Below are positions 1 through 6,782 of a stretch of 64,000 nt of DNA, in pieces. The stretch is taken from the NCBI RefSeq assembly GCF_018336975.1, contig NZ_CP025572.1:954560-1018559 (forward strand), given 5' to 3'. Position numbers and translations under genes: made by a program. How positions within the stretch are numbered: the first letter of the stretch is position 1; every line of letters begins with the position of its first letter. Under the pieces are notes generated by a model, which saw only the letters and a program-made list of their open reading frames with translations, made no database searches and was not told where the DNA came from. Source of the stretch: Marinomonas sp. CT5. GTDB lineage: Bacteria; Pseudomonadota; Gammaproteobacteria; Pseudomonadales; Marinomonadaceae.

Positions 1-175
1 GAGTGAAAGCTCAAGATCATCAAAATGACAAAGACACATAGAATTACGATGAAAATAACATCGGTTTGATACTTGGTTATCCCTATTTCAAAATGAATTG
101 TTAAAGATCCAAGCACGTATTCGCGTGTTTTGGTGAGACGACAACGTCCAACCAGAACAAAACGCAAAACGAATT
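1..175 (+). other. 23S-5S rRNA internal spacer (partial)
   Basis: Non-coding sequence directly upstream of the 5S gene with no open frame. From its position it is the spacer between a 23S gene, which must end left of the window, and 5S. No tRNA fold is visible. That 23S lies upstream is inferred from standard rrn operon order. Confidence 0.6.
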
Positions 176-291
176 GCTTGACGATCATAGAGGCGTTGAA
201 CCACCTGATCCCATCCCGAACTCAGAAGTGAAAAGCGCCATCGCCAATGGTAGTGTGGGAGATCCCATGTGAGAGTAGGTCGTCGTCAAGC
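176..291 (+). rRNA. rrf: 5S ribosomal RNA
   Basis: This is the RNA of the large-subunit central protuberance. The conserved core CCCGAACTCAGAAGTGAAA is present, followed by the GGTAGTGTGGGA and CATGTGAGAGTAGG segments typical of gammaproteobacterial 5S. The ends GCTTGACGA and TCGTCAAGC pair as the terminal stem (helix I), which fixes the length near 116 nt, close to the usual 115-120. It is the last gene of an rRNA operon and is followed by a strong terminator. End positions could be off by 1-3 nt. Confidence 0.93.
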
Positions 292-306
292 TTTATATTG
301 AAAAGA

Positions 307-338
307 ACCCCGTCCTGCTCAGCAGGGCGGGGTTTTTT
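307..338 (+). terminator. rRNA operon terminator
   Basis: GC-rich hairpin, with CCCCGTCCTGCT pairing to AGCAGGGCGGGG, followed directly by TTTTTT. It lies 16 nt after the 5S gene, the expected place for the rrn operon terminator. Confidence 0.85.
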
Positions 339-400
339 CGTATGGCGGTGTAAATAGGATTTTCCTCTCAAGCAAGTGCGTGTGGGGGCTTTATCAAAGA

Positions 401-453
401 CACGCATGTGAGAGTCCCGCAAGGGGATAAGCATCGTCGAGCTTTACATTAGG
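401..453 (+). pseudogene. Degenerate 5S rRNA 3'-end fragment
   Basis: The segment repeats the last part of the 5S gene: GCATGTGAGAGT, then an unrelated stretch of about 15 nt, then CATCGTCGAGCTTTACATT, which parallels the CGTCGTCAAGCTTTATATT that closes the intact gene. The 5' two thirds of a 5S gene are missing. It looks like the remnant of a second 5S copy in tandem, left after deletion or recombination. It could instead be a variant rrn trailer. Confidence 0.5.
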
Positions 454-482
454 CCCTGATAGCTAACGCTGTCAGGGCTTTT
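452..482 (+). terminator. Second terminator downstream of the 5S region
   Basis: Hairpin with arms GCCCTGATAGC and GCTGTCAGGGC followed by TTTTGC. It sits right behind the 5S-like fragment, as the true terminator does behind the intact 5S gene, and would catch any read-through from the rrn operon. Confidence 0.7.
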
Positions 483-489
483 GCTCTTA

Positions 490-648
490 TCAGCGTTTAG
501 CAATAACCCAAACTGCATGAACAATGCCTGGAATATAGCCTAAAATAGTAAGCAGTATATTTAGCCAAAAAGCACCGCCAATACCAACTTGTAAAAAGAC
601 GCCAAGTGGTGGTAGAAGAATAGCGAATAATATTCTGATTAAATCCAT
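490..648 (-). CDS. YqaE/Pmp3-family small membrane protein
   Basis: A 52-residue protein that reads MDLIRILFAILLPPLGVFLQ at the start and ends HAVWVIAKR. This is the layout of the Pmp3/YqaE/UPF0057 family: two hydrophobic helices (about residues 3-22 and 27-48) with the conserved LLPPLGVFLQ and the N-I-LLT-LG-Y-PG-I-HA-W pattern. Family members are small inner-membrane proteins linked to salt or membrane stress in plants and yeast. The bacterial role is unclear. A GAGGA ribosome site lies 7 nt before the ATG. It stands alone between the rrn terminator and an AT-rich intergenic stretch. Confidence 0.85.
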   Translation of the reverse strand: MDLIRILFAILLPPLGVFLQVGIGGAFWLNILLTILGYIPGIVHAVWVIAKR

Positions 649-985
649 GTTTGTATCCTCAATGGTTTGTTTGTTCTTAAGTTAATGTATCGAGTCTTTG
701 TAGTATGGACTAATTAAGTCGTGGTTTTACGTTTTTTGACTAATAGGGGATTTATATTTCTTAGAAGAATAGCTTCTGGTTGGTGTTTATATTGTATATT
801 CTCTAAGGGAAAGATATGCCCTATGGAGTTAAGCTTTTAGACGTGGGGTGGGAATATATATTTTTATAGTTTTGATGAGGTTTTTTATTATCAGTTATTT
901 TTCTTGAGATGTGTCTAGCATTCTTTTGCTTTTTAGCTAGTTCTTAATGGTAAGGTTATTAACAAAATATAGGTAGATTAGTACT
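649..985. other. AT-rich intergenic region
   Basis: About 340 nt between the divergent Pmp3-like gene and the MFS gene. It is very AT-rich. I see no open frame with a ribosome site, no RNA gene and no clear hairpin. It must carry promoters for both flanking genes, but none could be assigned with confidence. Confidence 0.5.
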
Positions 986-2227
986 ATGTCAGACAAAGAG
1001 AAACATAAAAAGAAGGATAGAAATAACATTTTTAAGTTAGTTGTTTCTCAGTTTCTGATTAATTTAGGTGATGTGTTAATTAATCCAAAAGTAACCTTAC
1101 CATGGATTATGCAGGTAGTTGGTGCTCCTCTGTATCTTTTGGGTTGGCTGGTACCAATACGCGAGTCTGGCTCTTTGTTGCCGCAGATAGTAATCGCTCA
1201 CTTCATGTATAGATTAAAAGTAAGGAAATGGGTTTGGGTGCTGGGAAGCGTCATTCAGTCTATCAGTGTTTTGGCTATGGGAGTTTGTGCGTTTTTTTTT
1301 GATGGTGCTATTGCTGGGTGGGGAATTCTAGGTGGCTTAATAATCTTTAGTATTGCAAGAGGCCTCAATTCAGTAGCGTCTAAAGATGTATTAGGTAAGA
1401 CAGTTGATAAAGCGAAGCGTGGAAGAGTTACTGGTTGGTCTTCTAGTGCATCGGGGCTTATAACAGTCTGCGTTGCTGTGAGTATATTGCTTTATTTCAA
1501 AGATATAGAGGGAGGGGCTTCGTATTATATTGGAGGAATTGCCGTCGCGACATTGGTGTGGTTACTTGCTGCTTGGATTTATTCATCAATCAACGAACCT
1601 CAGAGCGATATTGATCCTAAAAATACAAAGTTATTAGACCTTTTTAAAGAGTTAGGTTTATTACGTAAAGATAAGGTTTTTCGAGAGTTTGTAATTGCTC
1701 GCTCTTTGTTTTTATGTGCGGCATTGAGTGCGCCTTTTTACGTTGTGATAGCTCAGCAAAAATCAGAAAATAATACATCAATTCTTGGACTGTTTATCTT
1801 AGCGAGTGGTTTAGCTTCTTTGTTTTCATCCCCTTTCTGGGGGTTGTTTTCTGATTACTCTAGTAGAAAAGTGATGATAGTTTCTTCTCTACTAAGTGTA
1901 TTCACTGGCGTGTTTTTATTTTTGTGCGTCAGATTATTTCCTGAGACGGACTTTATTACGTGGCTCATCGCTATTTTATATTTTGTATTAAATATTGCTC
2001 ATCAAGGGGTGAGAATTGGACGAAAAACCTATTTGGTGAATTTGGGTGAAGGTAATAAGCGTACCAGTTATGTGTCAGTAAGTAATACAATTATAGGCAT
2101 TGTTTTGCTTGCAATGAGCAGTTTGAGTTTGCTTACTTATTTTTTATCTCTAGAGTCGCTTGTTCTTGTATTTTCAATAGTTACTTTATTTGGTGTCATT
2201 GTTGCGGTTCGTTTACCTGAAGCCTGA
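986..2227 (+). CDS. MFS transporter
   Basis: A 413-residue polytopic membrane protein with a lysine-rich cytoplasmic N-terminus (residues 3-12), then hydrophobic segments over the rest of the chain, about 10-12 helices. The two-halves layout and the central charged loop near residues 205-230 (NEPQSDIDPKN) suit the major facilitator superfamily. The loop FSDYSSRKVMI near residues 288-298 resembles the MFS loop signature with its D and R/K positions. The substrate cannot be told from sequence. Base composition is lower in GC than most of the window, with many ATA and AGA codons, which may mean late acquisition. It converges on the Lrp-type gene and shares a terminator with it. Confidence 0.75.
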   Translation: MSDKEKHKKKDRNNIFKLVVSQFLINLGDVLINPKVTLPWIMQVVGAPLYLLGWLVPIRESGSLLPQIVIAHFMYRLKVRKWVWVLGSVIQSISVLAMGVCAFFFDGAIAGWGILGGLIIFSIARGLNSVASKDVLGKTVDKAKRGRVTGWSSSASGLITVCVAVSILLYFKDIEGGASYYIGGIAVATLVWLLAAWIYSSINEPQSDIDPKNTKLLDLFKELGLLRKDKVFREFVIARSLFLCAALSAPFYVVIAQQKSENNTSILGLFILASGLASLFSSPFWGLFSDYSSRKVMIVSSLLSVFTGVFLFLCVRLFPETDFITWLIAILYFVLNIAHQGVRIGRKTYLVNLGEGNKRTSYVSVSNTIIGIVLLAMSSLSLLTYFLSLESLVLVFSIVTLFGVIVAVRLPEA

Positions 2228-2230
2228 GAT

Positions 2231-2263
2231 GTAAAAGCGACTTTTATCTTATGTCGCTTTTTG
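2231..2263. terminator. Bidirectional terminator between MFS and Lrp-type genes
   Basis: Hairpin with arms AAAAGCGAC and GTCGCTTTTT separated by about 11 nt. A-rich and T-rich flanks allow it to work on both strands for the two convergent genes. Confidence 0.75.
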
Positions 2264-2274
2264 ATCTGGTACTT

Positions 2275-2748
2275 TTAGTTTGGTAGGGGTATCGATGGAG
2301 CGTGTTTTATACGATTTAAAACAATAGTAGAAGTGTAGTCTCTAATGCAGGGTAAGGTGGATAGTGATTCATCTAGAAATGTGGACAGTGAAGGGAGGTC
2401 TTCGCTAATAATTCTCAGCCAATAGTCTGCTTCTCCACTTATTGAATAGCATTCTAATATTTGTGGGATGGTATTGATTGCTTCTTTGAATGCTTTATCT
2501 GAGCCTTTTAGATTTTTTTCAATAATAATACTGACAAATGAGGTTATCGGATAGCCGAGTTTACTTGCGTTAAGCTGAGTAAAGTAAGCTTCTATCAAAT
2601 TGTTTTGTTCTAGTCTCTGTAAGCGACGTGAACACTGGGAAGGGGATAGGTTAACTTGCTCTGATAAAGCAACGTTCGTGAGTCTCGCATTGCTCTGAAG
2701 AGCTCTCAATAAACGCCAGTCATAACAGTCTAGTTCAATCTGGTTCAT
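2275..2748 (-). CDS. Lrp/AsnC-family transcriptional regulator
   Basis: A 157-residue protein of the usual Lrp/AsnC length. The N-terminal winged helix-turn-helix starts LDCYDWRLLRALQSNARLTN and carries the recognition part SPSQCSRRLQRLEQ (about residues 34-48). The C-terminal RAM domain (about 65-150) binds amino-acid effectors in this family and contains the ISGEADYWLRI stretch (about 103-113). GGAACC precedes the ATG. Members sense amino acids and often control a neighbouring transporter or catabolic gene. The convergent MFS gene is a possible but unproven target. Confidence 0.88.
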   Translation of the reverse strand: MNQIELDCYDWRLLRALQSNARLTNVALSEQVNLSPSQCSRRLQRLEQNNLIEAYFTQLNASKLGYPITSFVSIIIEKNLKGSDKAFKEAINTIPQILECYSISGEADYWLRIISEDLPSLSTFLDESLSTLPCIRDYTSTIVLNRIKHAPSIPLPN

Positions 2749-2904
2749 TTAAGGTTCCTTATCAACATCTAAGGTGTGTTGTTATTTTTATATTGGTGTT
2801 TCTAAAGCATTTAGAATAAGGAGTTTTATAAACTAAACAAGTTAAAATGCATTTTATTTGCACTTTTGTCTAATGAGGATTTGTTGATGGAGAGTGCTTC
2901 TCCT

Positions 2905-2940
2905 AGAAAAATACCGCTGACCTATATGGAAAGCGGTATT
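2905..2940 (-). terminator. purEK terminator
   Basis: On the minus strand the arms AATACCGCT and AGCGGTATT enclose a loop and are followed by TTTTC, 11 nt after the purK stop. Confidence 0.75.
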
Positions 2941-2951
2941 CACTGAGAAGT

Positions 2952-4019
2952 TTAGATAATTGGTAAGTTCTTTTTTAGCCAAGTTAAGGCTTCTGGATAA
3001 GGATTGGGTAGATTTAATTCTTCCAATGCTTTTTGTAAAGTCGAAGAGTTTCCAGAGCAAAAGTTAAGGTGCCCAACTTTTCTACCGAGACGAACCTCTT
3101 TTTTATACCAGTAAAGTTCCAAGCCTTGTAGGTTTAGCCAATTGTAATCTAAGTCAATACCAATTAGGTTGACCATAATACTTTGGTTTTTCACTTCCGC
3201 AGGTGCCAAAGGAAGGCCTGTAACAGCTCGTACATGATTTTCGAACTGGCACACACTTGCTCCAGCTTGTGTCCAATGACCGCTGTTGTGGACCCTTGGA
3301 GCAAGCTCGTTAATGAGTAAATCATCACCGACACGGAAACATTCCATCGCCATAACACCTACGTAGTCTAGGGCATCCATGAGTTTGCTTAGCATTTGCT
3401 CAGCTTTAGCCTGTAATGGCTGAAGGCGTTCTAATGGCGAAATAGAAGCATAAAGAATACCGTTGATGTGAAGGTTTAGAGTTAATGGATAAAAATGCGT
3501 GTCGCCATTTTTTCCACGTACACCGACTAATGAAACTTCTTCATCAAAGTTAATCGCTTGCTCTGCTATCGCTTGTCCCTTCCAATCTTCAGGTATTTCA
3601 GAACCTTCTGATTGCTTTAACCAATACTGGCCTTTGCCATCGTAGCCACCACGGCGGCGCTTCATAAGAACACGGTCACCTAACATCTCATATGCATGAG
3701 TTGCAGTAGAGTCAGATTCAACTGGAAACCATGGTGCGGTGGCGAGTTCTAAACGGTCCAACCATTGTTTTTGGGTTAAACGATCTGCAAGTTGTGGAAA
3801 GGTCGCTAAGTTAACAAAGTTACTGTGAGTGGCGAGTTGTTTTGTTGCGACAGTCTCAGGCCACTCCTCCCTTTCTGCGGTCACAATATCTGTTGGAGCT
3901 AATGGCAAAGTTTCTGTAGATTCAATGTCAACTGGACGTACATCAATACCCAGTGGTGTTCCTGCCTGTTTCAGCATAGCGCCTAGTTGACCTGCCCCTA
4001 ATACCCATAGAACTGACAT
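2952..4019 (-). CDS. purK: 5-(carboxyamino)imidazole ribonucleotide synthase PurK
   Basis: This is the ATP-dependent carboxylation of AIR to N5-CAIR in purine synthesis. The 355-residue protein opens with the Rossmann-like VLGAGQLGAML (6-16). It then has an ATP-grasp fold with the glycine-rich RRGGYDGKG (122-130) and the metal/ATP site NELAPRVHNSGHWT (237-250), both diagnostic for PurK. The usual E-(F/Y)-E-(N/H) motif near residue 50 is replaced by TAERE. It follows purE with a 3-nt gap, so the two are co-transcribed and work in sequence. Confidence 0.95.
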   Translation of the reverse strand: MSVLWVLGAGQLGAMLKQAGTPLGIDVRPVDIESTETLPLAPTDIVTAEREEWPETVATKQLATHSNFVNLATFPQLADRLTQKQWLDRLELATAPWFPVESDSTATHAYEMLGDRVLMKRRRGGYDGKGQYWLKQSEGSEIPEDWKGQAIAEQAINFDEEVSLVGVRGKNGDTHFYPLTLNLHINGILYASISPLERLQPLQAKAEQMLSKLMDALDYVGVMAMECFRVGDDLLINELAPRVHNSGHWTQAGASVCQFENHVRAVTGLPLAPAEVKNQSIMVNLIGIDLDYNWLNLQGLELYWYKKEVRLGRKVGHLNFCSGNSSTLQKALEELNLPNPYPEALTWLKKNLPII

Positions 4020-4022
4020 AGA

Positions 4023-4514
4023 TTAAGCCTCTCTTGGGTCTGGGTTAGCTAAAACAGTTTCTGTTTGGTTTGCTCTAAACTGTTCGATTTTTTGGGCAAG
4101 CTCTGGGTTAGAAAGCGCTAAAATCTGACAAGCTAATAAGCCAGCATTGAAAGCGCCAGCAGTGCCAATGGCTAGGGTGCCAACAGCAACACCTTTTGGC
4201 ATTTGTGCGATAGACAGTAGACTATCCATACCGTTTAAGGCTTTACTTTGCACTGGTACGCCTAGAACAGGCAAACGTGTATGGGCTGCCACCATTCCAG
4301 GTAAGTGCGCTGCACCACCGGCACCACCAATGATCACTTTGAAGCCTTTTTCTGCAGCACTTTCTGAAAATTCTGCAAGTTTGACTGGTGTTCTATGGGC
4401 AGAGACAACCTCGACGCGATAACTCACTCCGAGAGCGTCCATTATTTCTGCGGCGCCTTCCATAGTTGACCAGTCACTTTTTGATCCCATTATTAGGGCG
4501 ACATCTGCTTGCAA
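4023..4514 (-). CDS. purE: N5-CAIR mutase PurE
   Basis: Interconverts N5-CAIR and CAIR, the step after PurK. Class I PurE signatures are present: IMGSKSDW near the N-terminus, the active-site SAHRTP, and [13 protein letters not shown] place the start at the TTG at 4512-4514 ([10 protein letters not shown], read as M). AGGAG lies 7 nt upstream of it, whereas the TTG further out at 4539-4541 has no ribosome site and would put the AGGAG inside the gene. This gives 163 residues, the usual length. It is the first gene of the purEK pair. Confidence 0.95.
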   Translation of the reverse strand: MQADVALIMGSKSDWSTMEGAAEIMDALGVSYRVEVVSAHRTPVKLAEFSESAAEKGFKVIIGGAGGAAHLPGMVAAHTRLPVLGVPVQSKALNGMDSLLSIAQMPKGVAVGTLAIGTAGAFNAGLLACQILALSNPELAQKIEQFRANQTETVLANPDPREA

Positions 4515-4704
4515 AACTCTTCTCCTGTAAGTTGTATCCAACGTGGTGCTGAGGGTTTTATACGTTGAATCTAATCAATGAATTTGTCTTGTTATAACAT
4601 GGCCTAACACGTCATAGCACGGCAATAATTTGCGGCTAATATAGCCGATTTAGAGGAAAACCGCGAGCTTTGATAGGAGAAATGCTGGGGTGAGAGATAA
4701 AAGA

Positions 4705-4728
4705 AAAGAGCGACTAAAGTCGCTCTTG
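4705..4728. repeat. 24-bp direct repeat, left flank of IS (copy of mgsA terminator)
   Basis: Identical to 6297-6320. On the minus strand it contains the last four codons and the stop codon of mgsA plus the hairpin GAGCGACTTTAGTCGCTC. This copy still has the T-rich tail (TTTTCTTTTA), so it looks like the original downstream part of the terminator, cut away from mgsA by the element. The simplest reading is a target-site duplication. Confidence 0.8.
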
Positions 4729-4745
4729 CAGACTGCTGATAAAGT

Positions 4746-4770
4746 CCTCGCCATTCGGCGGGGATTTTTT
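4746..4770 (+). terminator. Terminator inside left end of the IS
   Basis: Seven-pair stem (CCTCGCC with GGCGGGG, loop ATTC) followed by ATTTTTT, directed toward the transposase. It would stop outside transcripts from reading into the transposase gene, a common self-restraint device of insertion sequences. Confidence 0.7.
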
Positions 4771-4781
4771 ATAATAACGGC

Positions 4782-6125
4782 ATGCTTAAAGAACGCCCCC
4801 AAACCCAGTCTTCACTAGAGTTTGTTTCCATTGACGAGCTCGTTCCGAGTGATCATCTTCTTCGTACGATTGATCGATCCATCGACTTTTTATTCTTACA
4901 TGATCTTGTTAAGGGCTTTTATTGCGCGGATAACGGTCGTCCCGCTCTCGATCCTACTCTCATGTTTAAGCTGCTGTTTATTGGCTACCTTTTTGGTATT
5001 CGTAGTGAACGTCAGTTGATTCGAGAGGTACAAGTGAATGTGGCTTATCGTTGGTTCTTAGGTTTAGGCCTGACTGACAAAGTACCTGATGCCTCCACTT
5101 TGAGTGCGAACCGCACACGTCGTTTTAAGGAATCAGACATTTATCAAAAGATCTTTGATGAAATCGTACTGCAAGCCATGAAGCACAAATTGGTTGGCGG
5201 ACACACCTTTTATACCGATTCCACACACCTTAAAGCCAATGCGAACAAAAAGCATTTTAAAAAAGTAATGGTGGAGAAGTCTCGTCAGGCCTATATGGAT
5301 GAGCTTGATAAGGCGATTGAGGAGGATCGGATTGTTCATGGAAAAAAGCCTTTACCACCTGAAAAAAATAAGGTGGAAAGTCGTGAAATCAAGCAGAGTA
5401 CGACGGATCCAGAGAGTGGCTATATGGTACGGGATACTAAGCCCAAAGGGTTCTTCTATTTAGATCACCGAACAGTTGATGCACGTTGCAACATCATTAC
5501 TGACGTACACGTCACCGCAGGCAATGTCCACGATGCCGTCCCTTATTTAGAACGATTGGACCGAATCAAAGAACGCTTTAAGTTTTTCATCACATCGGTC
5601 GGAGTCGATGCGGGGTACTTTACCTCGGCCGTTTGTCATGGGTTAGAAGAACGACATATCTATGCCGTGATGGGCTATCGTCGTCCTAATCACAAGAAGG
5701 GCTTCTTCTATAAACGCGAATACAAGTACGACAGGGAACACGATGTCTACCTCTGTCCGCAAGGTGAAAAACTCATTTACAAAACCACCTCTCGAGAAGG
5801 TTACCGTCACTACGACTCAGATAGCCGGATCTGTGCGAACTGCTCAGAAAAGCACCGCTGCACCATAAACAAAAAATCGGTCAAAACCATTACACGACAT
5901 GTTTTGGAGAATAGTAAAGAACGCATCAATGCCCATCGGCTAACCCCATTAGGCAAAGTTATTTATGCGAGACGAAAGGAAACCGTGGAACGAAGTTTTG
6001 CCGATGCAAAAGAGCTTCATGGTTATCGCTATGCGCGTTTTAGGGGGAAAGATAAGGTCACATCTCAATGCCTGCTAACCGCGGCGGCCCAAAATATGAA
6101 AAAGATAGCTATGATGCTGAGTTAG
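4782..6125 (+). CDS. IS1182-family DDE transposase
   Basis: A 447-residue transposase that would catalyse cut or copy of the surrounding element. The N-terminal DUF772-like region (about 15-100) includes PALDPTLMFKLLFIGYL and the SERQL segment. The RNase-H-like catalytic part shows the likely acidic triad: D in TDST near residue 147, D in GVDAGYF near 275, and E in ETVERSF near 402. The last is followed by the family-typical HGYRYARFRG. Cysteine-rich CANCSEKHRC lies near 350-360. There is no ribosome site before the ATG. TATAAT at 4770-4775 ends only 6 nt upstream, so the mRNA may be leaderless. No frameshift or stop is present. Confidence 0.92.
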   Translation: MLKERPQTQSSLEFVSIDELVPSDHLLRTIDRSIDFLFLHDLVKGFYCADNGRPALDPTLMFKLLFIGYLFGIRSERQLIREVQVNVAYRWFLGLGLTDKVPDASTLSANRTRRFKESDIYQKIFDEIVLQAMKHKLVGGHTFYTDSTHLKANANKKHFKKVMVEKSRQAYMDELDKAIEEDRIVHGKKPLPPEKNKVESREIKQSTTDPESGYMVRDTKPKGFFYLDHRTVDARCNIITDVHVTAGNVHDAVPYLERLDRIKERFKFFITSVGVDAGYFTSAVCHGLEERHIYAVMGYRRPNHKKGFFYKREYKYDREHDVYLCPQGEKLIYKTTSREGYRHYDSDSRICANCSEKHRCTINKKSVKTITRHVLENSKERINAHRLTPLGKVIYARRKETVERSFADAKELHGYRYARFRGKDKVTSQCLLTAAAQNMKKIAMMLS

Positions 6126-6257
6126 AGGCTTTTATCTGTTCAAAAAATGGCTGACTCGATAGTCAGAGCCTCAATAAAAGCTCTCAGAGAGTGCCAAGTC
6201 ACTAATGAGGTATATTAAGCTATTTGGAAAGAAATACAGGAAAACACTCAGAGAAAT

Positions 6258-6284
6258 AAAACCCCAGTTAAAGACCTGGGGTTT
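6258..6284. terminator. Bidirectional terminator inside right end of the IS
   Basis: Arms ACCCCAG and CTGGGGT with A-rich and T-rich flanks. On the minus strand CCCCAGGTCTTTAACTGGGG is followed by TTTTAT, so it can now end mgsA transcription. On the plus strand it ends the transposase transcript. Confidence 0.7.
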
Positions 6285-6296
6285 ATCAGTAACCTG

Positions 6297-6320
6297 AAAG
6301 AGCGACTAAAGTCGCTCTTG
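6297..6320 (-). terminator. mgsA terminator hairpin, right copy of the 24-bp direct repeat
   Basis: Identical to 4705-4728. The stem GAGCGACTTTAGTCGCTC begins inside the last codons of mgsA, with the stop codon in the loop. The element joins directly after TCTTT, so this copy has lost most of its T tail, which remains with the left copy. Confidence 0.75.
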
Positions 6321-6776
6321 TAGATATTTTTCATAATCTGGTATTTGTCGTTCAAACTCGTTTTCGAACAAGGGAGACGTAACCAAAAAATTAGCGGAAG
6401 ACACACTGCAAGCAATAGGAATGTTCCAAACCGCGGCAACTCGAAGTAGTGCTTTGATATCAGGGTCATGAGGCATCGGCTCAAATGGGTCCCAAAAGAA
6501 TATCAGCACATCTATTTTGCCTTCAGCAATCAGACCTCCAAGTTGTTGATCGCCACCAAGAGGGCCACTAATCAGAGATTGTACCGGAACCTTAAGCTGC
6601 TTCTGTATTAAGTTGCCAGTTGTTCCTGTCGCCATCAAGTTGTGCTTGATTAACTTATCACAATGCTTGTCAGCCCACTCAACGAGAGCTGGCTTCATAT
6701 TATCATGAGCAACCAGAGCGACGTTTTTGCGCTCTGGTGTCGTGATGACTTTTTGTTGCAGCGTTTTGCTCTTCAC
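6306..6776 (-). CDS. mgsA: Methylglyoxal synthase
   Basis: Converts dihydroxyacetone phosphate to methylglyoxal and phosphate, a phosphate-releasing bypass of lower glycolysis. The 156-residue protein has the family blocks ALVAHDNMK (20-28), ATGTTGNLI, GPLGGDQQLGG with the catalytic Asp of GDQQ, and FFWDPFEPMPHDPD with the active-site His. The start is GTG, with GAGGAA upstream formed by the end of the pyruvate kinase gene. It lies 6 nt after pyk, so the two are co-transcribed. Its terminator was split and duplicated by the adjacent IS, but the reading frame is intact. Confidence 0.95.
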   Translation of the reverse strand: MKSKTLQQKVITTPERKNVALVAHDNMKPALVEWADKHCDKLIKHNLMATGTTGNLIQKQLKVPVQSLISGPLGGDQQLGGLIAEGKIDVLIFFWDPFEPMPHDPDIKALLRVAAVWNIPIACSVSSANFLVTSPLFENEFERQIPDYEKYLQERL

Positions 6777-6782
6777 TGTGAA

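Larger units (their letters stand above)
4729..6296 (+). mobile_element. IS1182-family insertion sequence
   Basis: The element is 1568 bp and exactly bounded by the 24-bp direct repeats. Its ends form imperfect inverted repeats: CAGACTGCTGATAAAGTCC at 4729-4747 and CAGGTTACTGATAAACCCC at 6278-6296 read on the minus strand, with CAG..T.CTGATAAA..CC shared. It holds one transposase gene and a hairpin terminator inside each end. Size, single DDE gene and a long, variable target duplication suit the IS1182 family. The frame is uninterrupted, so the element may still be mobile. Confidence 0.88.

Noticed and set aside
222-434. 70-residue minus-strand open frame
   Set aside because: It lies across the 5S gene and its terminator, and has no ribosome site.
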